DNA of 55,240 nucleotides from Deltaproteobacteria bacterium (GTDB lineage Bacteria; Desulfobacterota; Desulfobacteria; Desulfobacterales; SpSt-501): NCBI GenBank assembly GCA_016219005.1, contig JACRCN010000089.1, positions 1 to 55,240 of the forward strand, read 5' to 3'. Shown piece by piece: positions 41,445 to 49,872 of this stretch (position 1 is its first letter; each line of letters starts with the position of its first letter). The notes under the pieces were generated by a model. It saw only the letters and a program-made list of their open reading frames with translations, ran no database searches and was not told where the DNA came from. The position numbers and the translations under genes were made by a program.

Positions 41445-43321
41445 GTCTGCCGCATCAGGCGGGCGGCGGCTTCCACGATGCCATCGGCATCCAGCCCGTA
41501 TTTGGCGCGCAACACGTCCGGGGATCCGTGCTCCACGAAGATGTCCGGCACCCCGAGGCGCTCTACGGTGACATGGGTGATGCCCCGATCGTTCAGCTCT
41601 TCGAGCACGGCGCTCCCGAATCCGCCCTGCCGCACATTCTCCTCCACCGTGATGATCCGCGAAACCCGCCGCGCCACACCGGAGATGAGATCGATGTCGA
41701 TCGGCTTGACGAAACGGCAGTTGACGACCGTCGCCCGGACCCCGCGCTCGCCCAGACGCGCATGGGCCTTGAGCCCTTCCGACACGCAGCGGCCCAGCGC
41801 CAGTATGGCAACGTCGTCACCCTCCTTCAGAATTTCGGCCTTGCCGATCGGCAGCGCGGCCCCGGGCGATTCAAGGGCAACACCCACGGCGGTTCCCCGG
41901 GGGTACCGGACGGCGACCGGGCCGTCGTGCTGGAGTGCTGTCGCCATCATCCGTCGCAGCTCGTTTTCATCTTTCGGAGCCATCACAATCATGTTCGGCA
42001 GGCTGCGCAGGTAGGAAAGGTCGAAGAGCCCCTGGTGGGTCGGCCCGTCCTCTCCGACGATGCCGCCGCGGTCTACGGCGAAAACCACGTGCAGGCGGTC
42101 GATGCAGACATCGTGCAGGATCTGGTCGTAAGCGCGCTGCAGGAAGGTGGAATAGATGGCCACTACCGGCCGGAAACCCTCCGTTGCGAGTCCGGCCGCA
42201 AAAGTGACGGCATGCTGCTCGGCAATGCCAACATCGAAGAACCGCGTGGGATAAGCCTGGGCGAATTGGGACAGTCCGGTGCCTTCGGGCATGGCGGCGG
42301 TCACGGCCACGATGCACGGGTCATTGGCAGCCAGTTCCATCAGGGTCTGGCCGAAGACCTGTGTGTAGGTAGGTGCTGACGGTTTGGGGTCGAGGCAAAT
42401 GCCGGAGCTCGCCTCGAAACAGCCGCACCCGTGGAAATAAACCGGGTTCTTTTCGGCCGGTGCATACCCCTTGCCCTTGGTGGTAGTGACGTGCAGGAGC
42501 ACGGGTTCTTTGATGTAATTGATATTGTTAAGAATGTCGATGAGCTGATCTATTTTGTGGCCGTTGATCGGGCCGAAGTATTCGAAATTAAAAGCCTCGA
42601 AAAGCATACCGGGCGTCACGAAGGCTTTGAAGGACTCTTCGGTACGCTTGGCAAGCTGGTAGATGTCTTCACCGATCCGGGGCAGCTTCTTGAAAAAAAA
42701 TCCTAGCTCCCTGCGCAGCTCCTGCAGTTTTTTGGCGGAAAAGGTTCTGCTCAAGAAGGAGGAGAGGGCACCCACATTGCGGGAGATGGACATCTCGTTG
42801 TCGTTGAGGATGACGATGAAGTCCCGCTTGAGGATGCCGCCGGTCTGGTTCAACCCCTCAAAGGCGAGGCCCGCGGTCAGAGAGCCATCACCGATCACGG
42901 CGATCACCTTGGACTCTTCCTGCTTGAGGAACTTGGCGCAGGCGATCCCGAAACCGGCGGAAATGGAGGTGCCGCTGTGCCCGGTGGTGAAAGCGTCGAA
43001 CGGGCTCTCGCTGCGCCGCGTGAACCCGGAAATGCCATGATGCTGTCGCAGGCTGTGGAACGATTCCCGGCGACCGGTGAGGATTTTGTGGGCGTAGGCC
43101 TGGTGGCCGACATCCCAGACCACCTTGTCTTTGGGGGCGTCGAAGACATAATGGATGGCAATGGCGAGGTCGACCGTGCCCAGACTGGGCGCCAGATGCC
43201 CGCCGGTGCGCGAAACGACATCGACGATCGTGCGGCGGATCTCGGCGGCGAGTTCAGGCAGCCGCGCCCGTGGCAGCCGCTTCAGGTCGGCCGGGGAGTT
43301 TATGGTTTCAATCAGGCTCAC
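41441..43321 (-). CDS. dxs: 1-deoxy-D-xylulose-5-phosphate synthase
   Basis: Condenses pyruvate and glyceraldehyde 3-phosphate, using thiamine diphosphate, in the first step of the MEP isoprenoid pathway. Seen: GGHLAPSLG with H42, [10 protein letters not shown] (114-123), the cofactor motif GDGSLTAG (144-151) with N173 in [10 protein letters not shown], the transketolase-like second domain with [15 protein letters not shown], and [13 protein letters not shown] in the third. Length 626 against 620 in E. coli. It follows ispA by 18 bp in the xseA-xseB-ispA-dxs-tlyA operon, and ispF of the same route lies 15 kb upstream. Confidence 0.97.
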   Translation of the reverse strand: MSLIETINSPADLKRLPRARLPELAAEIRRTIVDVVSRTGGHLAPSLGTVDLAIAIHYVFDAPKDKVVWDVGHQAYAHKILTGRRESFHSLRQHHGISGFTRRSESPFDAFTTGHSGTSISAGFGIACAKFLKQEESKVIAVIGDGSLTAGLAFEGLNQTGGILKRDFIVILNDNEMSISRNVGALSSFLSRTFSAKKLQELRRELGFFFKKLPRIGEDIYQLAKRTEESFKAFVTPGMLFEAFNFEYFGPINGHKIDQLIDILNNINYIKEPVLLHVTTTKGKGYAPAEKNPVYFHGCGCFEASSGICLDPKPSAPTYTQVFGQTLMELAANDPCIVAVTAAMPEGTGLSQFAQAYPTRFFDVGIAEQHAVTFAAGLATEGFRPVVAIYSTFLQRAYDQILHDVCIDRLHVVFAVDRGGIVGEDGPTHQGLFDLSYLRSLPNMIVMAPKDENELRRMMATALQHDGPVAVRYPRGTAVGVALESPGAALPIGKAEILKEGDDVAILALGRCVSEGLKAHARLGERGVRATVVNCRFVKPIDIDLISGVARRVSRIITVEENVRQGGFGSAVLEELNDRGITHVTVERLGVPDIFVEHGSPDVLRAKYGLDADGIVEAAARLMRQT

Positions 43322-43339
43322 GATCCATCTCCAGCGCCT

Positions 43340-44221
43340 TCATTTGTTGCGCGCAACCACGTACCCGGCCAGCGCCCGCAGGGGGTCGGCCTTGGCATCG
43401 AAACCGGCCAGCGCCCGGACCGCTTCGGCCGTAAGCGTTTGCGCGAATTTTTTTGATGGTTCAAGCCCCATCAACTCCGGGTAGGAGTTTTTGCGTCGCA
43501 GCCGGTCGGTGCCGGCGGCCTTGCCCATCACGGAAGGGTCGCCTTCGACGTTCAGGATGTCGTCGACCACCTGGAAGGCCAGACCCACCGCCCGGCCGTA
43601 TGCCGTCAGTTTTTCGATCTGATCCTTGGCGCCGCCTGCGATCAGCGCCCCGGAGACCAATGCCGCCTGGATCATGTCGCCCGTTTTGCGGGCATGCAGG
43701 AACTCCACTTCGTCGCGCTGCAGGTGCCGGCCCTCGGACTGGATATCCAGCATCTGGCCCAGAACCATGCCGCGATAGCCTGCCGCGGCGGCGATGAGGC
43801 CGATCGCTTCGAGCCGACGCTCCGGCCGGCCTTCGTCCATCGCGGCAACAACCTGAAATGCGAGCGTGAGCAGGGCATCGCCAGCCAGGATCGCCGTGGC
43901 CTCGTCAAAGGCCACATGGCAGGTCGGCTGTCCGCGTCGCAGATCGTCGTCGTCCATGGCGGGCAGGTCGTCATGGATGAGCGAGTAGGTGTGAATCATT
44001 TCCAGCGCGCAAGCGAGAGGTATAACCCTTCGGGCCTCGCCGCCGACAGCCTCCGCCGCAGCCATACAAAGGTTCGGCCGGAGGCGTTTACCGCCGGCCA
44101 TCAGGGAATAGCGCATGGCGTCCGCGAGCCGGTCGGATTTTCCGGCCGGCTGCAGAAAACCCAGCAGGGCGCTCGCGATGCGCTCGTTGTTGTGCGCCAG
44201 ATAGGCCTCCAAATCGAACAT
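43340..44221 (-). CDS. ispA: Farnesyl/geranylgeranyl diphosphate synthase
   Basis: Trans-prenyl chain elongation enzyme making C15 or C20 diphosphates for quinones and undecaprenyl phosphate. Seen: GGKRLRP, the first aspartate-rich motif DDLPAMDDDDLRRG, and the second region QVVDDILNVEGD, where the usual DDxxD reads DDILN; RRKNSYPELMG near the C-terminus. Length 293, of the E. coli IspA kind. I take the ATG at 44221 (1 bp after the xseB stop); an in-frame ATG at 44233 would overlap xseB by 11 bp. Product length cannot be told from the sequence. Confidence 0.94.
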   Translation of the reverse strand: MFDLEAYLAHNNERIASALLGFLQPAGKSDRLADAMRYSLMAGGKRLRPNLCMAAAEAVGGEARRVIPLACALEMIHTYSLIHDDLPAMDDDDLRRGQPTCHVAFDEATAILAGDALLTLAFQVVAAMDEGRPERRLEAIGLIAAAAGYRGMVLGQMLDIQSEGRHLQRDEVEFLHARKTGDMIQAALVSGALIAGGAKDQIEKLTAYGRAVGLAFQVVDDILNVEGDPSVMGKAAGTDRLRRKNSYPELMGLEPSKKFAQTLTAEAVRALAGFDAKADPLRALAGYVVARNK

Positions 44222-44222
44222 C

Positions 44223-44462
44223 TCACTGCCCATCTTCGCCAGCGGGGGCAAAGGGTTTCTCGACGACCGCCCCGGGGCTCGTCTGCATCAGGAGGGTTAT
44301 TTTGCGCTCGGTCTCCTCGAGCTTTTGCGCGCAGAACTTGGAGAGCTCGATGCCTTCTTCGAATTTATGGACCGCCTGCTCGAGCGGCAATTCACCGGAC
44401 TCCATCTCAAGGACGATTTGCTCGAGCTGCTTCAGGGATTGTTCAAAACTTTTCTTTGCCAT
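44223..44462 (-). CDS. xseB: Exodeoxyribonuclease VII small subunit
   Basis: Small helical partner of XseA; several copies coat the large subunit and are needed for its activity. Seen: 79 residues, KSFEQSLKQLEQIVLEMESGELPLE, then FEEGIELSKFCAQKLEETERKI, the family helix-turn-helix pattern (quoted in part). The ATG at 44462 has AGGAG about 9 nt upstream and overlaps the xseA end by 20 bp; the longer frame from 44483 adds only 7 residues. Confidence 0.95.
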   Translation of the reverse strand: MAKKSFEQSLKQLEQIVLEMESGELPLEQAVHKFEEGIELSKFCAQKLEETERKITLLMQTSPGAVVEKPFAPAGEDGQ

Positions 44463-45807
44463 AGCGCGACGCTCCTTTAACATTGCAGAAAAGGCTGCCT
44501 TCGGCCACCAGTACCTCTATGTCCTGGCCCAGTACGACGTGATTCGGGTCGGTGACCACGCGTCCGTCCGGGAGCCTGCGGGTCACGCTGTATCCGCGGC
44601 GCAAAACCGCCATGGGGTTGAGGGCCTCGAGTTTAGCCCTGGCTTCCCGAAGCGATGACTGGTTTTTTTCAAGAAGTATTTTAAAAAATATCAATAGGTT
44701 GTTATTTGTTCGTTCAAGTTCAAGTTGCGCTTTTTGGGACATGTGAATAGGAGAACTCGCCTGCAGGCGACGCGAAAGAGCGCCCCAACGCTCGTATTCA
44801 CGCTTTAGATTCATGGCGGACAAGCGCCTGAGCCTTCCGATCATGTCATCGATTCGGATCCATAACTCCTGCACTTTCTTGCGGGGGTCTTTCAACCGGT
44901 GGGCTAAATCTGAAATAGTTTTATTACGCGATGATAAATAGTTAGCTATAGCTGTCTGAAGTTTAGAATAAATTTCTGTATAACGATGTGCCAGCTCGTT
45001 TTTATCCGGTACGACAAGTTCAGCCGCGGCCGAAGGTGTCGGCGCCCTTAAGTCCGCGACGAAATCAGCGATGGTGAAGTCTGTTTCGTGGCCGACGGCG
45101 GAGACCACGGGTATGCGCGAGTTGAAGATGGCCATGGCCACCCGTTCCGAGTTGAATGCCTGCAGATCCTCCAACGAACCGCCGCCGCGGGCGAGGATAA
45201 TTACATCCGCATCGGAGTGAGCATTTACCAACTCCAGGGCCGCGGCGATTTCATCCTCGGAGCCGGCGCCCTGGACCTTCACCGGCACGATCTGAAGGGG
45301 CATGTTCGGAAAACGCCGGCTTGCGACCGTGATAATGTCCTGCACGACCGCGCCGGTCGGCGATGTAATGACGCTGATTTTACGCGGCAGGAAAGGCAGA
45401 CGCTGCTTGTGGCGTTCATCGAAATAGCCTTGGCTGGCAAGCCGTTGCTTGAGCTTTTCGAAGGCAATCTGCAAGGCGCCGACGCCCGCAGGCTCGACGT
45501 ATTCCAGGATGATCTGGTAGGAGCCGCGTGGTTCGTAGACGCTGATACGGCCCAATCCAATAATGCCCATGCCATCGGCGGGCATGAATTTCAGCTGCCG
45601 GTTCTGGTTCCGGAACATGACGGCCGCGACTTGGGCGCCTTCGTCCTTGAGCGTGAAATAATAGTGGCAGGAGCCCGGGGTGCGGAAATTGGAAATCTCT
45701 CCGCAGACCCACACAAAGGCGAAACTGTTTTCGAGCAGGCTCTTGATCTGGCCAGTGAGCTCGGAAACGGTGAGGATGCGCCGGGTCGCGTCGGTGGGGT
45801 CAGTCAT
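44443..45807 (-). CDS. xseA: Exodeoxyribonuclease VII large subunit
   Basis: Catalytic subunit of the metal-independent single-strand exonuclease that degrades ssDNA from both ends in repair. Seen: N-terminal OB fold (about 10-110: VWVCGEISNFRTPGSCHYYF), ITSPTGAVVQDI, ARGGGSLEDLQAFN, the catalytic region SAVGHETDFTIADFVADLRA, then a long coiled-coil arm (about 275-390) that binds XseB, and a C-terminal LRRGYSVTR. Length 454, typical. It begins the xseA-xseB-ispA-dxs-tlyA operon, with a promoter 33 nt upstream. Base composition of the coiled-coil part is a little richer in AT than its neighbours. Confidence 0.97.
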   Translation of the reverse strand: MTDPTDATRRILTVSELTGQIKSLLENSFAFVWVCGEISNFRTPGSCHYYFTLKDEGAQVAAVMFRNQNRQLKFMPADGMGIIGLGRISVYEPRGSYQIILEYVEPAGVGALQIAFEKLKQRLASQGYFDERHKQRLPFLPRKISVITSPTGAVVQDIITVASRRFPNMPLQIVPVKVQGAGSEDEIAAALELVNAHSDADVIILARGGGSLEDLQAFNSERVAMAIFNSRIPVVSAVGHETDFTIADFVADLRAPTPSAAAELVVPDKNELAHRYTEIYSKLQTAIANYLSSRNKTISDLAHRLKDPRKKVQELWIRIDDMIGRLRRLSAMNLKREYERWGALSRRLQASSPIHMSQKAQLELERTNNNLLIFFKILLEKNQSSLREARAKLEALNPMAVLRRGYSVTRRLPDGRVVTDPNHVVLGQDIEVLVAEGSLFCNVKGASRYGKEKF

Positions 45808-45839
45808 TCAACATCTTTGGGAGGATGTGGTCGATCCGT

Positions 45840-45868
45840 ATAATGTCTGATAAGATATATTATGTAAA
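45840..45868 (-). promoter_or_regulatory. Predicted promoter of the xseA operon
   Basis: Minus-strand TTTACA (45868-45863), 17-nt spacer, CATTAT (45845-45840), in an AT-rich island. Start point near 45833, about 26 nt before the xseA ATG. Confidence 0.5.
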
Positions 45869-45909
45869 CTTTTAATCTCAGTGCCTTTCAGGTCTCCGGC
45901 GTCAGTGTC

Positions 45910-46197
45910 TTATCCGCCCTCTTGCAGAGATTCATCGGCGTGTTTCGCGATGAGTTCACGCACGGCCGGGATGATGTAGACCTCGTCGAGCGGCATTTCA
46001 GACAACGCCGCGGATAGTATCCGTATCCTCTTCGGAACGGACTTATGTTTGTCCATGATGAACAGACGCTTTCCGTGCACCACGCATAGCCCGCTCACCA
46101 CCCGTACGCCGGCTTCGCGGAAGTTGTGCTCCTCGACGGTAACGCCGAGTCGCTCGGCCACGAGTTTAAGCTCTTGGTAAAGTTCTTCGGGTTTCAT
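45910..46197 (-). CDS. Small conserved-looking protein of unknown function
   Basis: A 95-residue soluble protein I cannot name. Pattern: an N-terminal helix (EELYQELKLVAERLGV), beta strands around 20-50 with GLCVVHGKRLFIMDK, then basic and helical segments ending in a helix (VRELIAKHADES). No cysteine pair that would bind metal, no signal peptide. The ATG at 46197 is chosen because residues upstream look non-coding. It lies 102 bp ahead of xseA on the same strand and may read into it, although a separate promoter sits between them. Confidence 0.65.
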   Translation of the reverse strand: MKPEELYQELKLVAERLGVTVEEHNFREAGVRVVSGLCVVHGKRLFIMDKHKSVPKRIRILSAALSEMPLDEVYIIPAVRELIAKHADESLQEGG

Positions 46198-46367
46198 AAC
46201 CTGTTTGCAAAACGGAGTGAATTTTAAGACGCATGCGGCGCCATGATCCTCTGAATGTGTGTTGTGTTGCGTGGTCGCAAAGTCGTCACGAACGGTTCGG
46301 ACTATAACCTGTCGCACGTGTTTAATCAAGAAATCCTGTCAGCTTCTTGTTAACTTCCAGATTCCAC

Positions 46368-46395
46368 TTGATTTTCCGGAAGCGTGTGTTATATT
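46368..46395 (+). promoter_or_regulatory. Predicted promoter of the Bax-inhibitor-1-like gene
   Basis: TTGATT (46368-46373), 16-nt spacer, TATATT (46390-46395). Start point near 46402, about 43 nt before the ATG. The 247-bp divergent gap holds nothing else I can identify. Confidence 0.45.
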
Positions 46396-46444
46396 GCCAT
46401 GAAGATAGTAATCAATGTGATTCCAAATGGTTCGGGAGGCTCCC

Positions 46445-47152
46445 ATGGACTCGATCGTGATTCAGAAAGCACAAGTTCAAGTTCGCGTCAACTCGTTTGT
46501 ACGCAGCGTGTACAACTGGATGGCCATCGGTTTCGGCATTACCGGAGTCGTTGCCTATGGCGTGGCCAACAGCCCTGGCGTGAGAGAGATCGTCTTCGGG
46601 GCGCCCCTGGTCTTCTTCGGCCTGATCATCGCCCAGTTGGTGATGGTGTTCATGATCAGCGCCCGCATCCAGCGCATGCAGGCCTCTACCGCCACCATGC
46701 TGTTCATCGTGTATTCAGCGCTCAACGGCGCCACCCTTTCTTCCATATTCCTGGCCTACGCGCAATCGGCCATCACCTCGACCTTCTTCGTATGTGCGGC
46801 TACGTTCACCGCATGCAGTGTTTACGGCTGGACCACGCGGCGCGATTTGACCACCATGGGAGGGTTCCTGACCATGGGGTTGATTGGGATCGTCATCGCC
46901 TCGGTGGTGAACATGTTCGTCCAGAGCGGTGCGGTGAGCACCATCGTCAGCTATGTCGGTGTGCTGGTCTTTGTCGGCCTGACCGCCTATGACACCCAGG
47001 ACATCAAAAACATGGCCCTGTCCCAACCGACCGACTTGGATGCGGGCGCAGTCCGGAAAGGGGCCATACTCGGCGCCTTGAAGCTGTATCTAGATTTCAT
47101 CAACCTTTTCCTGATGCTGCTGAGGATCTTCGGCAGCGGTCGGGACGAATAG
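46445..47152 (+). CDS. Bax inhibitor-1 / YccA-family membrane protein
   Basis: A 235-residue inner-membrane protein with about seven helices, of the BI-1/TMBIM family; bacterial members (YetJ, YccA) are pH-sensitive calcium leak channels or FtsH inhibitors. Seen: VRSVYNWMAIGFGITGVVAY at the N-terminus, IVYSALNGATLSSIFL, FTACSVYGWTTRRDL, and near the end GLTAYDTQDIKNM, whose acidic pair corresponds to the channel's di-aspartyl sensor region, and LGALKLYLDFINLFLMLLR. GGGAGG lies 4 nt before the ATG at 46445. Stand-alone gene followed by a strong hairpin. Confidence 0.94.
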   Translation: MDSIVIQKAQVQVRVNSFVRSVYNWMAIGFGITGVVAYGVANSPGVREIVFGAPLVFFGLIIAQLVMVFMISARIQRMQASTATMLFIVYSALNGATLSSIFLAYAQSAITSTFFVCAATFTACSVYGWTTRRDLTTMGGFLTMGLIGIVIASVVNMFVQSGAVSTIVSYVGVLVFVGLTAYDTQDIKNMALSQPTDLDAGAVRKGAILGALKLYLDFINLFLMLLRIFGSGRDE

Positions 47153-47195
47153 CCTGGCATCAAGCCGGATTGACGGCTATCAATCAAACCATCAT

Positions 47196-47231
47196 ATGCC
47201 AAAGGCCTCGCGTGAGCGAGGCCTTTGGCAT
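47196..47231. terminator. Bidirectional hairpin between convergent genes
   Basis: A perfect 16-bp stem (47196-47211 with 47216-47231) closed by a GTGA (GNRA-type) tetraloop, between the Bax-inhibitor-like gene and glmM. Only three T follow on the plus strand, so it is a strong RNA 3' end structure but not a textbook T-run terminator. Confidence 0.7.
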
Positions 47232-47302
47232 TTCAGCGTTCCGGCTTGCCGGCCGGCTTTACTTGACCCCTTTACGCACAGAGCGATAGAAACCCGCCGC
47301 TT

Positions 47303-48655
47303 TCACGCCAGCGCCTTTTCGACCGCCGCGGCTATCCGGCGGCAGAATTGCTCTGTTTTTTCCTGAGTCGGGCCCTCCACCATGACCCGGCACATCGGCT
47401 GCGTACCCGAATACCGGACAAGCACTCTGCCCTTGCCGTCCAACGCGTTTTCAACCTCCCGCACCGCCGAGACGATCTCCGTCACGGTTTCGATCGCAGG
47501 CCTGGACCTCACCGCGACGTTGATCAACGCCTGGGGAAAAACCCGCATGATCCCCTTAAGGCGGGACAGGGGTTCGGACTCGTCGATCATGGCTTCGACA
47601 AGCTTGATGGCGGAAAGAATGCCGTCACCGGTCGTCTGATGCGCGGCAAAGATCACGTGGCCGGAATCTTCGCCGCCAAGCACTGCCCCGGTGGCCTGCA
47701 TGTCCTGCTTGACATATCGGTCCCCCACCTGGGTCCGCACGTGGCGGATCCCGAGCGCCTTCAGGGCCTCGCCTAGTCCGATGTTGCTCATCACCGTGCT
47801 GACCACGGTGTTATGGGCGAGGCCGCCTTTTTTCTGAAGTTGCCGGGCGAATATGGCGAGAATGCGATCACCGCTCAGCACATCCCCGGTTTCGTCGACG
47901 GCGATCAGCCGGTCGCCGTCGCCGTCGAAGGCCAGGCCGAGGTGAGCCCCCTGCTCCAGCACCTGCCGGCAAAGCGCTTCGGGATGCTCGGATCCGCAGT
48001 TCGCGTTGATGTTCCTGCCGTCCGGGTGAGCGTTGATCGTTTCCACAGCGGCGCCGAATTCTGAAAACACCCGGGGTGCGACCTGGTAGGTGGCGCCATT
48101 GGCGCAGTCCAGGACGAGACGGATGTTCGCAAACGGCCGGGGCAGCCCGGGTCCGCATGTTTTCAGGAAATCACAGTATCGTCCGGCGGCGTCCGCGACC
48201 CCAATGACCGGTCCTGTTTCGTGGATGCCGGAACCCGCATCGGATGATTGTCCCGAAAGCACGATGCGCTCGATCTCGGCCTCCGTGTCATCCGGCAGTT
48301 TGCAGCCCTGCGCGCTGAAGATCTTGATGCCGTTGTCCTGGTAGGGATTATGGGAGGCCGAGATGACGATGCCTCCGTTGGCCCCCGTGGCCAGGGTCAT
48401 GAACGCGATAGCCGGCGTGGGGAGAACGCCGAGCAGTTCAGCCTGGGCGCCGGATGAGCTGATTCCGGAAACGAGGGCATGCGCGAGCATGTCCCCGGAG
48501 ATGCGCGTGTCCTGTCCGATGACGAAACGGGGTCGGTCGCTCCCCTCTCTCAGGACGCGGCCCAGCGCCCGTCCGATGCTGAGGGCAAGCTCCGGGGTCA
48601 TGGGGTACGTGTTGGCAACCCCGCGGATGCCGTCTGTACCGAAGAGCCTATCCAT
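47303..48655 (-). CDS. glmM: Phosphoglucosamine mutase
   Basis: Interconverts glucosamine 6- and 1-phosphate on the way to UDP-GlcNAc for peptidoglycan, LPS and surface glycans. Seen: FGTDGIRG at residues 5-12, the phosphoserine loop ISASHNPYQDNG with S101, the magnesium motif DGDGDR, GGEDSGHVIF for sugar binding, and RYSGTQPMCRVM for phosphate. Length 450, standard. It overlaps the upstream beta-helix gene by 8 bp and ends the polysaccharide operon, so sugar-nucleotide supply is tied to glycan synthesis. Confidence 0.96.
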   Translation of the reverse strand: MDRLFGTDGIRGVANTYPMTPELALSIGRALGRVLREGSDRPRFVIGQDTRISGDMLAHALVSGISSSGAQAELLGVLPTPAIAFMTLATGANGGIVISASHNPYQDNGIKIFSAQGCKLPDDTEAEIERIVLSGQSSDAGSGIHETGPVIGVADAAGRYCDFLKTCGPGLPRPFANIRLVLDCANGATYQVAPRVFSEFGAAVETINAHPDGRNINANCGSEHPEALCRQVLEQGAHLGLAFDGDGDRLIAVDETGDVLSGDRILAIFARQLQKKGGLAHNTVVSTVMSNIGLGEALKALGIRHVRTQVGDRYVKQDMQATGAVLGGEDSGHVIFAAHQTTGDGILSAIKLVEAMIDESEPLSRLKGIMRVFPQALINVAVRSRPAIETVTEIVSAVREVENALDGKGRVLVRYSGTQPMCRVMVEGPTQEKTEQFCRRIAAAVEKALA

Positions 48656-49823
48656 TCGCCGCTGCTATCCCCGCGGTAACGGTGTCATCGACGATCCCCT
48701 GCAACCAGGCAGTGCCCTGCCCGCAGGCCTGCGGGGACAGCGCCTTGATCGCGGCGATATAGTCCTTGCCTTCGCGTGCTATCATCGAGGTCATTGCTTC
48801 CAGAAAGGGCTCACATACCCGCAGATCGCCTTCACTGCCAAACCGGCTTTGCAATGCCGCGTCCAGGGCCGACCGGCGTTCGAAAAGCGAACTGTCTCCG
48901 GACTGCGCCATCTTGTCGCCGAGTTCCTTCAGGCACCGGGTGCGCTCCGCGACGGCAAGCCGGCTATTTTCAAGAAGCCCGGCCAGCAACGTCTCCGGGA
49001 ATCTCTGCGCGACAAACAAGGACCTCACCCGGCGGTACCACTGATGCAGAGCCATGAGGTTCGCGATGTAGACCAAGTTGTTCTTGATGATCCGGCCCGT
49101 GCCCGAGAACCGGCCGGGCTGAAACTCAATGTTCTCGGCAATTGCCGCCCCTCCGATTATGAGACGGTTCGGGCGCAACTCATTCTTGCGCAGGATGGTT
49201 CCGGCCGCAACGGTGGTCCCGAAGGCCAGCTGGACCGGGCCGACGATACCTCCCTGGCCCCCCAGGAATATCGGATTTTGGTTCAGCATCACCCCGCGCG
49301 GCACATCGCCGATCAAAGACGGGGTCGCCTTGTCCTGGTTCGGGGTGAAGTTGAAGTGGATGTAGGAGCTTCCCACTTCGCTGTGGTTCCGGCGGTCGGT
49401 TCCGCCGGCCATCAGGCAGTCGCAAAAATTGATCAGGCTGCCAAGCGTGACAAACGGAAACAGGATGGTCTGCTTGAGACCGACGGTATGCGCGATGCTC
49501 GCCTGCTCCTCCAGGATCGTGCCTTCGCGGACATGGGCCCCGAGGCCGCAGCGCGCCTGTTCGAGAAAAACAGCCTCGCGGAAGAACCCGCCCCGCAGTT
49601 CCGCTCCGGGCCCGACCTGGCAGTTCTCCACCGTCACCGGCCCCTCGCCGCCCAGCCTGGCGCCAGGCAGGATCAGCGTTCGATCGCCGAAGATCCGGCA
49701 TCCGGCATGGATCACCACCCCTTCGCCCGAGATGCGCTCGACGTCCACCTCCGGGCCGATTTCAATACAGTCAGGGCTGGGAATCCGTGCGCCTTTTTTC
49801 AGGAGTCTTTCAACGGCTTTCAT
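48648..49823 (-). CDS. Left-handed beta-helix protein, GlmU C-domain-like
   Basis: A 391-residue protein with hexapeptide-type beta-helix strands in its N-terminal and central part (VVIHAGCRIFGDRTLILPGARLG, residues 35-60, quoted in part; VTVENCQVGPGAELRGG; GGTDRRNHSEVGSSYIHFNF; VPRGVMLNQNPIFLGGQG) and a helical C-terminal ~150 residues. No nucleotide-binding GxGTRM motif, so it is not a pyrophosphorylase itself. Homologues are often labelled UDP-N-acetylglucosamine pyrophosphorylase; I would call it an acyl- or nucleotide-binding LbH protein of unknown activity. Start uncertain: ATG 49823 chosen; a TTG 30 bp upstream is in frame. It overlaps glmM, suggesting a joint role in amino-sugar supply. 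Confidence 0.72.
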   Translation of the reverse strand: MKAVERLLKKGARIPSPDCIEIGPEVDVERISGEGVVIHAGCRIFGDRTLILPGARLGGEGPVTVENCQVGPGAELRGGFFREAVFLEQARCGLGAHVREGTILEEQASIAHTVGLKQTILFPFVTLGSLINFCDCLMAGGTDRRNHSEVGSSYIHFNFTPNQDKATPSLIGDVPRGVMLNQNPIFLGGQGGIVGPVQLAFGTTVAAGTILRKNELRPNRLIIGGAAIAENIEFQPGRFSGTGRIIKNNLVYIANLMALHQWYRRVRSLFVAQRFPETLLAGLLENSRLAVAERTRCLKELGDKMAQSGDSSLFERRSALDAALQSRFGSEGDLRVCEPFLEAMTSMIAREGKDYIAAIKALSPQACGQGTAWLQGIVDDTVTAGIAAANG

Positions 49824-49872
49824 ATGGCGGATAGTATGTGCGTCCTTGGGCAAAATGAGAGCGGTATTCGAG

